Assembly (NCBI RefSeq): GCF_900537175.1
Contig: NZ_LS999834.1
Span: forward strand, 437,406 to 501,405
Length of the DNA: 64,000 bases
Origin: Lentilitoribacter sp. Alg239-R112
Lineage (GTDB): Bacteria > Pseudomonadota > Alphaproteobacteria > Rhizobiales > Rhizobiaceae
Direction of reading: 5' to 3'
Under the pieces are notes generated by a model. The model was not told the DNA's origin and made no database searches. It saw only the letters and a list, made by a program, of their open reading frames with translations. Shown here piece after piece: positions 1 to 8,526 of this stretch; position 1 is the first letter of the stretch, and each line of letters begins with the position of its first letter. Made by a program: the position numbers and the translations under genes.

Positions 1-417
1 TGCGACCAACACGCCAATAAATGCCCCGATCAAAGCAAGTATAATTATCAAATATTTCCTTTGCCAAACCGATATAACAATCGCAACAAAGTCTAAAAGC
101 GGCTTATCGGGGTCGTGATAATATGCTCTCAGCTTACGATTACTACGTCCCCCCTGTTCATGAGCGGGTTTATGAGATTGGTGAGAATAGTCCAGTAGAT
201 CATCATGCTGATTGTGGATTGGTTCAGATTTTTCTTTCTGTTGCTTTTTTTGCCGATTTGCGAACACATTAGCAAGGCTTCTTAGTTTGCTTTTTTGTGA
301 TGGAAGCGTATCTCCATCGTTTAGTTTTGAGCGCTGATGTTCAGATGCATGGCCGCGATCATCCTGCTTTGAACCAGCAGGTGCATAATCTAGTAATGAA
401 CGCCTTTTTCGATGCAT
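1..417 (-). CDS. Polysaccharide chain-length / ExoP-Wzz-like protein, N-terminal part (cut by window edge)
   Basis: The first 139 codons of a gene that continues beyond base 1. It starts at ATG (415-417) with MHRKRRSLLDYAP, followed by about 100 polar residues rich in Lys, Gln and His. Then comes DPDKPLLDFVAIVISVWQRK and a hydrophobic segment (YLIIILALIGAFIGVLVA). A short conserved stretch just before the first membrane helix is typical of Wzz/ExoP polysaccharide co-polymerases, which set chain length during export. The long basic-polar cytoplasmic leader is less usual. The neighbouring flippase and glycosyltransferase genes support an exopolysaccharide role. The tyrosine-kinase part, if present, is outside the window, so the family call is an inference. 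Confidence 0.6.
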   Translation of the reverse strand, partial: MHRKRRSLLDYAPAGSKQDDRGHASEHQRSKLNDGDTLPSQKSKLRSLANVFANRQKKQQKEKSEPIHNQHDDLLDYSHQSHKPAHEQGGRSNRKLRAYYHDPDKPLLDFVAIVISVWQRKYLIIILALIGAFIGVLVA

Positions 418-613
418 AATACTTTATGTGATCCAGACAGAAGAATGAATTGTTAACGCAACTTAAAAAATTATGGGTAATAAAGTATTAACAAAAGGGC
501 TTTTGGTCATGGTTTTCAGAAATAAACATCTCTAAATACAGCATCTTAAGACTTTTATGAAATAACTCAGTTTATCGAGGCAAAAATTACAATAACAAGC
601 CGGGTTGAGTTGA

Positions 614-1888
614 ATGTTAGACCATATAAGATCAACATATTTGTCCAATTTTGATAATATTCGATCCTACGCAATTCTTGTAAGCGGTTCTGCAGGGCGA
701 CTCGTCATTTCCCTCATTTATTTTATTCTTGTTGCAAATACATTGAGCTTTGATGAATTTGGGCTTTTTGCTGCAGCATCTGCGACAGGTATAATTTTAT
801 CACGTTTTTTTGCTTTTGGATTTGTCTCCCCTCTATACCGAATAGCTACGGCAAAAAAGCGCTTGCTGGGTGTCTATACCTCCGGTCTGATTGCGGGAGC
901 AATCTTATCAATGCCAATCATCGCGGTTGTCGCTATCATTATCTATTATCTGATGTTTGCCCATCAGATGTTGATGATAACATTTTTGTTCATCGTTTTT
1001 GCAGAGGTTATATTCTGGAGAACATTAGAGGTTGCAGTCATCCTACTAAATGGCCTCTATAAATTCGGGCACGCCTCTATTCTTGTGGTCATTGGCACGC
1101 TTGTTAAGATGTTAGCATCTGCGTTATTCGTTTGGCTCTCAATGGGTGACTTACAAGATTGGGGTATCTATTACATTTGCGGGAACGCCGCTTCAGCCGC
1201 AATTGCTGTTTTATTCTACTACCCAAAAGTCAGGTTGCGATGGCGCGTATCCTTGTACTATGCCCGCTGGATTGATTCACTATCGGTGGCCGCGGCAGAG
1301 CTTACATATTACACTCAAAATGAAGTCGACAAGTTACTAGTTCTTGCCATGGGAGGGCCAAAGATTGCCGGTATTTATGCGATCCTCATGCGATTGATAG
1401 ACCTGACTGCGCTGCCAGTTCGATCCATGTTGACACTTCTTATCCAAAAAATTATGCAACGGAAATCCATAATTCAAAGCCTTAAGAATCGCTTGATTTT
1501 TGAAGCTGCGATTGGCGGCATTTCCCTGGCGGGCATCATTGCCATGGCGCTGATCTTATCAATTTTCCCCAATCTACTCGGAGACAATGTCGCCGAAGTA
1601 ACGCCAATACTTATTTTTGTTGCATTGGTACCATGTTTTAGAAATCTTGCTGAATATCATTCAGAATTGCTATACGGCGTCAACCGTACCGTCATTAGAA
1701 CACGAAATGCGCTACTTCTGGGTATCCTAAAAACTGGGTTGCTAGCTCTATTATTGCATTATTTTGCTACAAGCGATATCTGGCTTACGCTGCTCAATGG
1801 GGTATTTGGAATACTCTACATTGCGTCATTGTTTTTGAGTTATCCCGCTATTGATAAGATTGCACCACTTCAAAAAAGTAACGTCTAA
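614..1888 (+). CDS. Wzx-like polysaccharide flippase (oligosaccharide translocase)
   Basis: A 424-residue, strongly hydrophobic protein with roughly 12 predicted membrane segments spread over its length, a usual size for the MOP-superfamily flippases that move lipid-linked sugar units across the inner membrane. The N-terminus (SGSAGRLVISLIYFILVANTLSFDEFGLFAAASA) resembles the first helix and loop of Wzx/RfbX proteins. It lies beside glycosyltransferase genes, as expected for an O-antigen, capsule or exopolysaccharide locus. Its 3' end overlaps the convergent DUF6492 gene by 4 nt. The transported unit cannot be told from sequence. Confidence 0.72.
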   Translation: MLDHIRSTYLSNFDNIRSYAILVSGSAGRLVISLIYFILVANTLSFDEFGLFAAASATGIILSRFFAFGFVSPLYRIATAKKRLLGVYTSGLIAGAILSMPIIAVVAIIIYYLMFAHQMLMITFLFIVFAEVIFWRTLEVAVILLNGLYKFGHASILVVIGTLVKMLASALFVWLSMGDLQDWGIYYICGNAASAAIAVLFYYPKVRLRWRVSLYYARWIDSLSVAAAELTYYTQNEVDKLLVLAMGGPKIAGIYAILMRLIDLTALPVRSMLTLLIQKIMQRKSIIQSLKNRLIFEAAIGGISLAGIIAMALILSIFPNLLGDNVAEVTPILIFVALVPCFRNLAEYHSELLYGVNRTVIRTRNALLLGILKTGLLALLLHYFATSDIWLTLLNGVFGILYIASLFLSYPAIDKIAPLQKSNV

Positions 1889-2772
1889 GCAGGTTTATAA
1901 TCTAATGTCATTTTTCTGAGTTCTTCTATATCTGTATGTACGAATGATTGAATTCCGATGGCGACATGTTCAGAACTTAGTTCAGATAGAAAGATCTTTA
2001 ATCCTTCAGAAGATGCATCGCCATTACTTTCATCCCACATAACCTTGCAGAGAGCCTGTCGGTTATCATTGTGATTGGCACCTTTTCCAATCTCTTTTGC
2101 GAAACGACCATAAATCATGCACTCGGACATTTCACGATTTCTAATGAGACATTTAACCCAGTTGTGGCCGTGAACTTTCTCAATATGGCAAAGAAGATTT
2201 TTTACCGTTTGTGTGCGCCAGGCAATAAATGTATTGATGTAATCATCATAACAAATATCCGTTTCTGCAATGCCAAGAAGTGAACCAGCATTTTTTGACC
2301 ACTGCATGTGTTCCTGCATGCTTTCGTTAATCCCGTTTGGATTGCAATAAAAACGGATATCTTCACCAACCAATAAAGAATTTACATCAAAATCTTGAAG
2401 AAGAACGACATCAGAGTCGATTGATAACATGATGTCTTCATCAAGTTTCTCAGCAATGGCGAGGCGTCTAATTTGTTGTGCGTGCCATCCCCTTAATGGA
2501 AGCGAAAATGGTGACAACCAAACACGCGCATGCTGAGATGAAACAGGATCGGGAAACGAACGTAACCACCACGGAAATAAATCAAGTTCACTTACAATTA
2601 CCCTATTCTTTCCGCCCAGTTTACTAAATGTTTCAACATCACACTCTTCAACAAGTAGATAATGTGTCCAATCACCCTTTAGATGCTTATCCAAACTCTC
2701 GCAAAGAAGTTGGCAACGTTCAAAATCGTCTGCATATGATGCAGTTATTACGGCTGTCAAAATAGTACTCAA
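1885..2772 (-). CDS. DUF6492 family glycosyltransferase-like protein
   Basis: 295 residues. The N-terminus (ITASYADDFERCQLLCESLDKHL), the segment LPLRGWHAQQIRRLAIAEKL and an SIDSDVVLLQDFD motif, which contains a DxD-type metal/nucleotide-sugar site, match the DUF6492 family found in polysaccharide loci. The role is probably addition of one sugar in the cytoplasm, but no member activity is assumed here. The start is a TTG (2770-2772) overlapping the TGA of the preceding gene; no in-frame ATG occurs for about 115 codons. It is the last gene of a three-gene operon with overlapping ends (GT4, WecG, this gene). Confidence 0.65.
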   Translation of the reverse strand: MSTILTAVITASYADDFERCQLLCESLDKHLKGDWTHYLLVEECDVETFSKLGGKNRVIVSELDLFPWWLRSFPDPVSSQHARVWLSPFSLPLRGWHAQQIRRLAIAEKLDEDIMLSIDSDVVLLQDFDVNSLLVGEDIRFYCNPNGINESMQEHMQWSKNAGSLLGIAETDICYDDYINTFIAWRTQTVKNLLCHIEKVHGHNWVKCLIRNREMSECMIYGRFAKEIGKGANHNDNRQALCKVMWDESNGDASSEGLKIFLSELSSEHVAIGIQSFVHTDIEELRKMTLDYKPA

Positions 2773-3545
2773 CCTTTATGGACACGATGATTATCGAAGA
2801 TTCTATGCCAAAAGATGCGCCAAATGAACAGCGGATTTCCGACTATATATCGGCGCCAGAGGCGACGCGGTTCAAGCAGTAATCTATATAACCATTCTAT
2901 ACGCCATTCTCGCCAAGACACAGGTGCCCTAGGCATTGTCGAAGAAACAAAATCAAACAATGCACCAACGGTGAACACCAGCTTCCCATGTTCTGAATTA
3001 ATATAGTTGTGCACCCACTTCTCTTGGAGAGGGCTGCCCATGGCAACCAACAGGATATCTGGCTTAAGTTTGGACAATTTTTTTAATGCTGTCTCGGTTT
3101 TATCATCATTTATGTACCCATCGGAAATAGGTACAAAATTATGCCACGGCGTTTGCTGACCAAAAACCCTCGAAGCATCTTCAAGAACATTTTGGGTGCC
3201 GCCAATCATTGCAATTGTCATAGGTTTATCTAGATACACCATTAAGCTTGGTATAAAATCTGTTCCATTCAAATTTGCCGAAAATTTATGGCCTTCAAGT
3301 ATCATATTTGCAATATCTACACCAAAACCATCTGGCAGAATTGTAACATCGCTTAAGCTGTCTCGATATTCTTTATCGTGAACAGATATATTTGCATTGT
3401 TCGCATTTAAGTATCCGAAAACATGCTGCTTTTTGTCATCTGAAAATTTGCTCTCAACCGTACGAAAAGCCTGTTCCCACGTTAGGTCGAGCACATCGAC
3501 ACCCAGTATTTGGGTACTCCTTCTTTCTGACGATTGCTCCGTCAT
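2769..3545 (-). CDS. WecG/TagA/CpsF family glycosyltransferase (GT26)
   Basis: 258 residues, the normal length for this family, which transfers a sugar such as ManNAcA, ManNAc or glucose from a nucleotide donor to a lipid-linked acceptor. Recognisable motifs are ILPDGFGVDIANMI near residue 90, MIGGTQNVLEDA, VAMGSPLQEKWV near residue 165 and FTVGALFDFVSSTMPRAP near residue 195. The C-terminus has the basic-aromatic tail (LEPRRLWRRYIVGNPLFIWRI) thought to bind the membrane. It overlaps both operon neighbours by 4 nt, which suggests translational coupling. The specific sugar is unknown. Confidence 0.82.
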   Translation of the reverse strand: MTEQSSERRSTQILGVDVLDLTWEQAFRTVESKFSDDKKQHVFGYLNANNANISVHDKEYRDSLSDVTILPDGFGVDIANMILEGHKFSANLNGTDFIPSLMVYLDKPMTIAMIGGTQNVLEDASRVFGQQTPWHNFVPISDGYINDDKTETALKKLSKLKPDILLVAMGSPLQEKWVHNYINSEHGKLVFTVGALFDFVSSTMPRAPVSWREWRIEWLYRLLLEPRRLWRRYIVGNPLFIWRIFWHRIFDNHRVHKG

Positions 3546-4729
3546 AGAGCACCTTCCTTTATATCGTGCAGGAAATTCGCAGCTTTCAAACCGACAGAAA
3601 GGTTAGACATCAATGCGTCAAGCTGACGTTGATGAAATTCATTTCCATCGATATGTAAGTTAACCCCTCCCTTAGTGCGTTCAACACAATCAATTAATGC
3701 ATCTGCAAACTGATACGGATCTTCGACTTTGAAACAATTTTCGGGAATATCTGAAATACCTCGAAGTGCATTTTGTGTTGCAACAGCGGGAAGCCCCAAT
3801 TCAAATGTTTCGATTGTTTTCAATTGAACACCAGTACCTTCCTGACTAAATAGTGGAATAACTGCACATCTACGGCAAAATTCACGTGCATCTTCTACTC
3901 GGCCTAGGAATTTGACATTGTCAGGCACGTCACTCCGTATGTTCCCAATATTACCGGCTATCGCAATGGTGTATTCATTGGGCAATTTGGGGACGATCTT
4001 AGACAAAAACCAGTCTAAACCTTGTCGATTAGCAGCCCAACTCCAAGACCCAATAGTACCTATATCGTATATCACATGTTGGTTTGCAGGCCGGACAACA
4101 GGTTTTATAGATGTCACCAGGGGAAGCATATTCGACTTCTGCGTTATATTTAGATCAATTCTATCTTGATCTGCTAAGGTCCAAACGTGAGATGCTTGTG
4201 CGCATAACTCAGTTTCAAGCCTATCTAATAATGTTGCCTCTCGCTTGAATAAAAATGCGGAAACACCATTAGCCGCCGCTGTTGCATTTTTGATAGCGGA
4301 CGCTGATTCAACATTATGTGCAATGAAGATAGTTTTCTCTTTGCTAAATACCTCAAAAAAGGCACCAGCTAATTGTACAGAATTTAAAATCAAACCGTCA
4401 AATGGTCTCAAACCATCCAAATTAGACCGGATGACATCAGCGTCAACAGCAAGCATTTTTGCAGATGATACTGTCATTCCTTCGGCCACGGCTTTCATCA
4501 GCCACCTGGCTTTCTGCAACTTTGAGACTTTTGTATTTGTAACTTCGAGTTCACCCAGAACAATCGTCGCATCGGGATAGGCTGGCTCCTCGCCGGGAGT
4601 AAGAAAACCCATGATTTTCAAGTCAATACCGAGCGCATATAACCCATCTACGATAACGCGATTCGCGATATCATATCCCGATTTTGGATTTTTGACCGGA
4701 ACCAATGATGACAAAAATATCAACTTCAC
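3542..4729 (-). CDS. GT4-family glycosyltransferase
   Basis: 395 residues with a GT-B layout. The N-terminal half has the family-like opening LIFLSSLVPVKNPKSGYDIANRVIVDGL, and the C-terminal half carries IGSWSWAANRQGLDWFLSKIVP and a donor-binding segment EGTGVQLKTIETFELGLPAVATQ near residues 297-320, a variant of the GT4 E-x7-E motif. The start is GTG (4727-4729) with a GGAG Shine-Dalgarno 8 nt upstream. It is the first gene of the operon running through the WecG-like and DUF6492 genes. It probably adds a sugar to the exported polysaccharide; donor and acceptor are unknown. Confidence 0.75.
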   Translation of the reverse strand: MKLIFLSSLVPVKNPKSGYDIANRVIVDGLYALGIDLKIMGFLTPGEEPAYPDATIVLGELEVTNTKVSKLQKARWLMKAVAEGMTVSSAKMLAVDADVIRSNLDGLRPFDGLILNSVQLAGAFFEVFSKEKTIFIAHNVESASAIKNATAAANGVSAFLFKREATLLDRLETELCAQASHVWTLADQDRIDLNITQKSNMLPLVTSIKPVVRPANQHVIYDIGTIGSWSWAANRQGLDWFLSKIVPKLPNEYTIAIAGNIGNIRSDVPDNVKFLGRVEDAREFCRRCAVIPLFSQEGTGVQLKTIETFELGLPAVATQNALRGISDIPENCFKVEDPYQFADALIDCVERTKGGVNLHIDGNEFHQRQLDALMSNLSVGLKAANFLHDIKEGAL

Positions 4730-4883
4730 ACATATTCTCCTTGGTCATGGTTATACAGAGAACCTTTGAATTTGCTGCTAAATCGGTTCCTCAAATTATA
4801 TCAAAGACATAAATCAAATATTTAGATTGTTTGTATAAGACTTATTAAGCTTTTGATAATGTGATTGAGACAGCACAGCCATT

Positions 4884-5876
4884 ATGAATATTACAGAATA
4901 TTTTCGTTCAAATAATGTTGATGCTGAGAGCATTGAACTCATTGTAACCATCCCGACTTACAAAAGACCCCAACAACTTAAGCTGACACTCCAATCGCTT
5001 GTAAATCAAACAATCGATAAAAAATTTGCTGTCATCGTGATGGATAATCACGAAGGTGCAGAAGGAGCGCAGTCTGCCAAGAGCTTTATGACTTCCGCTG
5101 ACCTTAATGGCGCTGACCTTAATGGCGCTGACCTTAACGGCATTGTCATTCTTGCCCACGATAGAGGTAATTGTCATGCATATAATGCAGGCTGGAAAAC
5201 CGCATTGTTGGAGTTTAAAAATTTCAGGTATTTGGCAGTCATTGACGATGATGAAGTTGCTGACCCTCGCTGGCTTGAAGAGTTAGTTAATACCGCTGAG
5301 ATCTTTGGAACCGATCTTGTAGGCGGCCCTCAGATCCAGCAATTTAAGGCCGAAGCACATAATGTTTGGAAGCGACATCCAGTGTTTCTTCCACATTATG
5401 AACGAACTGAACCAGTGCCGATCCTCTACTCATCCGGGAATGTTCTTATATCGCGGCATGTTCTAGAACACATGCCTTCACCTCACCTAGACCCGATGTT
5501 TAATTTTATTGGCGGGGGCGACAGTGATTTTTACTCACGATGCAAACGTGAGGGTTTTACTTTTGCATGGTGTAACAGTGCTCAGGTTTTAGAAGACGTC
5601 CCAAGTCAACGTGCCACTTTTAAATGGGTCAATGCGCGCAGTTTAAGAAATGGGTCCATTTCATCGATTATTGATACAAAGCGCAGCAGGAACAGGCTTA
5701 AAACACTTGCAAAATCACTCGTTCTGTTGGGAATTTCTCCATTTAGGTCTGCTATCTCAGCGATCAAGAATAGATCAATTGTAATTGGCTTATATCATGT
5801 ACAAGTCGCCATCGGACGTCTGCTAGCAGAAATTGGTGTCATCAATGAACAGTATCGCAATCCAGAAAACAAATAG
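4884..5876 (+). CDS. GT2-family glycosyltransferase with an in-frame ADLNG triplet
   Basis: 330 residues. The N-terminus (VTIPTYKRPQQLKLTLQSLVNQ) and FRYLAVIDDDEVADPRWLEEL, with an Asp-Asp-Asp metal-binding motif near residue 118, mark a GT-A fold family 2 enzyme. GGGDSDFYSRCKREGF near residues 210-225 is the likely acceptor-side acidic motif. Residues 72-86 are three copies of ADLNG encoded by a 15-bp tandem repeat, inserted in a loop between the first two strands. The gene stands alone on the plus strand, opposite the other glycosyltransferase genes, and is followed by a terminator hairpin. Confidence 0.8.
   Translation: MNITEYFRSNNVDAESIELIVTIPTYKRPQQLKLTLQSLVNQTIDKKFAVIVMDNHEGAEGAQSAKSFMTSADLNGADLNGADLNGIVILAHDRGNCHAYNAGWKTALLEFKNFRYLAVIDDDEVADPRWLEELVNTAEIFGTDLVGGPQIQQFKAEAHNVWKRHPVFLPHYERTEPVPILYSSGNVLISRHVLEHMPSPHLDPMFNFIGGGDSDFYSRCKREGFTFAWCNSAQVLEDVPSQRATFKWVNARSLRNGSISSIIDTKRSRNRLKTLAKSLVLLGISPFRSAISAIKNRSIVIGLYHVQVAIGRLLAEIGVINEQYRNPENK
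5096..5140 (+). repeat. 15-bp tandem repeat, three copies, inside the GT2 gene
   Basis: Three consecutive copies of a 15-nt unit starting at 5096, 5111 and 5126. The third differs by one T-to-C change. In frame they encode ADLNG three times, so copy number can change without shifting the frame. Confidence 0.95.
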
Positions 5877-5900
5877 TCAATTTGAGAGGACTATTTTTTT
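5871..5900 (+). terminator. Rho-independent terminator between convergent genes
   Basis: An 8-bp stem (AAATAGTC at 5871-5878 with GACTATTT at 5889-5896) followed by further T residues. It includes the stop codon of the GT2 gene. The stem is also usable from the opposite strand for the convergent gene ending at 5891, although the T tract there is weaker. Confidence 0.75.
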
Positions 5901-6415
5901 GGTGCTTTATCTACTTCTTCCGCACCAGTTTTCATTTGGTAATTTTGATTGGCAATATTCGATCGAATTTCCTGCTTACCTAGATAATCCAAACGGCCTA
6001 TGAGGATATCGTGAAAAACCTCGCGTCCAACACGCTCATTAAGCGAATCTCCAACTGTTTTTCTAAATGCTTCAAGATCAAAATTATCCAAGGCCGGGAA
6101 GTTAATGACATTGTTCCCGATAAATTCAGTAATCAGAATATCATTTATCATTTCCTGCGGTTTAAATGGAAAGATATCCATATCCTTTGGCTCTATCAAA
6201 AAGCTAACTTGTGTGAGAAAGTATCCGTGAACTTTTCCGCGGCTAATCACCGGCACTGAAATAACATCGCTATTGACCCGTTGAAGGCCAGCATAGAAAT
6301 TTGCTTTTTCAAGTTCTTCATCACTTGGCCCTGGTTTTGACATGGAAATTGCACCATAGACTGAACCTAATGCAACAACGGCAACCCAAACACCAATGAG
6401 CAACACTTTAATCAT
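5891..6415 (-). CDS. Conserved flagellar-cluster protein of unknown function (membrane-anchored)
   Basis: 174 residues. One N-terminal hydrophobic segment (VLLIGVWVAVVALGSVYGAI, residues 4-23) is followed by a soluble domain with VISRGKVHGYFLTQVSFLIEP, so it is a signal-anchor or secreted protein with a periplasmic domain. I do not recognise a named family. The topology is reminiscent of FliL, but a clear FliL already exists at 27393-27923. It is the last gene of the flhA operon and overlaps flgN by 4 nt, which argues for a flagellum-related role. Confidence 0.7.
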   Translation of the reverse strand: MIKVLLIGVWVAVVALGSVYGAISMSKPGPSDEELEKANFYAGLQRVNSDVISVPVISRGKVHGYFLTQVSFLIEPKDMDIFPFKPQEMINDILITEFIGNNVINFPALDNFDLEAFRKTVGDSLNERVGREVFHDILIGRLDYLGKQEIRSNIANQNYQMKTGAEEVDKAPKK

Positions 6416-6786
6416 GAAAGTTCATAGCCGCCAAATTGACCCATTGAATAAGTCCCATCATCCTCTGCAGAATGGACAGCATCTTTGAGCATATTCGCAA
6501 TATCACGCACAGCTTCCATGTGGGTTTCAAGTTTACGCTTATTGACTGCCAACTTTTCTTGAACAGCGTTTAACTGGTTTTGATGCTCAGCCCGAATATC
6601 ATCAGACTTGCAGTTTTGTAGAAGCGTTGTGATTTCATAAAGACAACGACTTTTTTGCGTGCTTGAAGCTGCAATATCAAACTCGAGATCCTTACCAATT
6701 TTTGAATTTTCAAGATCAAGTAATGCTTCGAGACGGCCAAGTACATTACTAATTCGAACCTTATATGGTTGTGCAGGTTGGCTCAT
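6412..6786 (-). CDS. flgN: FlgN-like flagellar export chaperone
   Basis: 124 residues, almost wholly helical and charged, with LGRLEALLDLENSKI near the N-terminus and a C-terminal AEDDGTYSMGQFGGYELS tail as seen in alphaproteobacterial FlgN-like proteins. FlgN chaperones bind the hook-associated proteins FlgK and FlgL before export. The position between the flgJ-type gene and the operon's last gene fits a secretion-related role. FlgN is weakly conserved, so the call rests on size, composition, tail and context. Confidence 0.62.
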   Translation of the reverse strand: MSQPAQPYKVRISNVLGRLEALLDLENSKIGKDLEFDIAASSTQKSRCLYEITTLLQNCKSDDIRAEHQNQLNAVQEKLAVNKRKLETHMEAVRDIANMLKDAVHSAEDDGTYSMGQFGGYELS

Positions 6787-6807
6787 CGGATTTTCTTTCT
6801 ATGGGAT

Positions 6808-7323
6808 TTAAGGCTTAGGATTTTCATCCAGAGTATCTAATATATCGCGTTCATTGGTATGTATGATATTAGCTGCTTGATTAGCATTCTCGCTTTGCGC
6901 CTGTAGCTGCTGGGCAATACCAACGCCCCCGGCCTTTGCAAGCGTGTTACCAATTTGCTGGGCCATCATACCCTTCCATATGTCGCCGGCTGTACCTTCA
7001 CCAAAAACGGCGCTTGCATCCTGAGGCAACATTTCTTTTACAAATTGCTCAAGAATAACGCCTTCGAACTTTTGGAAGGATTGATCCACACCTTGCGTTA
7101 TGGATTGTGACCTCATATCAGCGACATTTTTTGGTAAAACGACAGCTGGTGCTGAGCCTGCTGCTTTTGCTGCTAATTCAGTTGCAAATTTTTCACCTGC
7201 AGCGGCAATTTCGAATGACGATGTTTTCTTCGTTTGAAGGTTAGCATCAGCAATAGCTGCTCGCTCAGGGTTTCCTGCCTTCAAAACATCAAGTACTAAG
7301 TCTGTATTTACTGAAATAGCCAT
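6808..7323 (-). CDS. flgJ: FlgJ-type rod-binding protein, without muramidase domain
   Basis: 171 residues. Residues 80-140 contain FEGVILEQFVKEMLPQDASAVFGEGTAGDIWKGMMAQQIGNTLAKAGG, the rod-binding domain that caps the growing flagellar rod. The C-terminal glucosaminidase domain of enterobacterial FlgJ is missing, as is usual in alphaproteobacteria. Here a separate lytic transglycosylase gene (17181-17759) may supply the wall-cutting activity. It is preceded by the fliJ-like gene and followed by flgN in the flhA operon. Confidence 0.82.
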   Translation of the reverse strand: MAISVNTDLVLDVLKAGNPERAAIADANLQTKKTSSFEIAAAGEKFATELAAKAAGSAPAVVLPKNVADMRSQSITQGVDQSFQKFEGVILEQFVKEMLPQDASAVFGEGTAGDIWKGMMAQQIGNTLAKAGGVGIAQQLQAQSENANQAANIIHTNERDILDTLDENPKP

Positions 7324-7372
7324 AAACTTGCCCTATATGAAATACTCTACCTAGAATTATTTCATATGGGCC

Positions 7373-7774
7373 TTACCACAAGCTGGATTTTTTCCTGGCG
7401 GATAGGCCATCAATCAGATCCTGGAGGTCTTCTTCTTCCTGTTCTCGTGCCTCGTCAGATTGGGCGACAATTACTTTTTCGGAAATACGGTCTGCTTTTA
7501 CACTCTCGGTTAATTTGTTTTTCTCAAGGAGACCTCTGTGCTTATTCAATTTTTCTTTCTTTGTTTCAAGAGAAGAAAGACGCTTTGCATAATGACCAGC
7601 CATAACCATATTAACCGGTGTAAAATCTCCCAATGCGCCAATTATAGATGTAACGCCATCTTCGGTATATCGTTGCTCAGCTAAGACCAGCGCCAAATCA
7701 TTTTCAACAATCTTCTCTTTTTGCCGTTGAATCTCGACTAACCGCAACAGGCGTTTGGATTTTTTCTCCGCCAT
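7373..7774 (-). CDS. fliJ: FliJ-like coiled-coil protein of the flagellar export apparatus
   Basis: 133 residues, highly charged and predicted to be almost entirely coiled coil (KKSKRLLRLVEIQRQKEKIVENDLALVLAEQ and onward). FliJ is a coiled-coil stalk between the FliI ATPase ring and FlhA. This gene follows fliR with a 1-nt overlap and sits in the flhA operon, which supports the call. Sequence conservation of FliJ is poor, so assignment is by size, structure and position. Confidence 0.6.
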   Translation of the reverse strand: MAEKKSKRLLRLVEIQRQKEKIVENDLALVLAEQRYTEDGVTSIIGALGDFTPVNMVMAGHYAKRLSSLETKKEKLNKHRGLLEKNKLTESVKADRISEKVIVAQSDEAREQEEEDLQDLIDGLSARKKSSLW

Positions 7775-8526
7775 TATTGCCCCTCAAATATTCTGAAAAA
7801 ACCATCCATAAACAAGATCAAGAAGTCTGAAATACCTAGATAAAGAAGTATCAAACCGCCTGTCAAAATAAATGGGATTGATATAAAATAAATCGGAATC
7901 TGGGGTGCCAGTTTATTGACCATACCGATCGATAAATTGAAAATAAGACCATAGATAATAAATGGGCTTGCCAGACTAAGCATTAAAATAAATGTGGAGG
8001 CCAATGTATCCGTCAGTGATACCAGCGCCATGCGATTCTGAAAGCCTCCTCCGATCGGCATGAACTCGTAACTTCGCACAAGTGTTTGTATGATCATGTG
8101 ATGAAAATCTGTCATGAATAACAATACAATTGCAGTAAAAGAAATAATCGTTGTGATATCACTTTCCGGTTCATATTCGACAATACCAGGTGAAGGTGCA
8201 GCATTATAACCAATTGTCATTGACATGGCGGTGCCGGCAAATTGCAAACCAAGAGTGATGTAACGCGCAATCAATCCCATGGTTACACCAACAAAAATCT
8301 CGCCACCGATTAGGATAATATATTCTCCACCACTTACTTTGGTTTGCGCATAGAGCATCTCCCACATGAGTGGTAAGATCGCCATTGAAACTGCCAGAGC
8401 AATCATCAATCTTATTTGTACCGGTATGCGCGCGCTGCTCAATCCCGGCAGCGCCATAAAGCAGCCGCCAATTCTACAAAATGCAGCAAATAGCGCTAAA
8501 ACTGTTCCCTCAGGATCTGCAATCAC
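7774..8526 (-). CDS. fliR: Flagellar export gate protein FliR
   Basis: 250 residues with several membrane segments. It contains the FliR signature region [35 protein letters not shown] near the N-terminus, [24 protein letters not shown] in the middle and [44 protein letters not shown] near the C-terminus. FliR forms the export gate together with FliP, FliQ, FlhA and FlhB. The start overlaps the flhA stop by 4 nt. Confidence 0.93.
   Translation of the reverse strand: MIADPEGTVLALFAAFCRIGGCFMALPGLSSARIPVQIRLMIALAVSMAILPLMWEMLYAQTKVSGGEYIILIGGEIFVGVTMGLIARYITLGLQFAGTAMSMTIGYNAAPSPGIVEYEPESDITTIISFTAIVLLFMTDFHHMIIQTLVRSYEFMPIGGGFQNRMALVSLTDTLASTFILMLSLASPFIIYGLIFNLSIGMVNKLAPQIPIYFISIPFILTGGLILLYLGISDFLILFMDGFFRIFEGQ

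Noticed and set aside
433..470. TTAA-like motifs upstream of the flippase gene, as a CtrA site
   Set aside because: The spacing is 6 nt, not 7, and the region is simply AT-rich.
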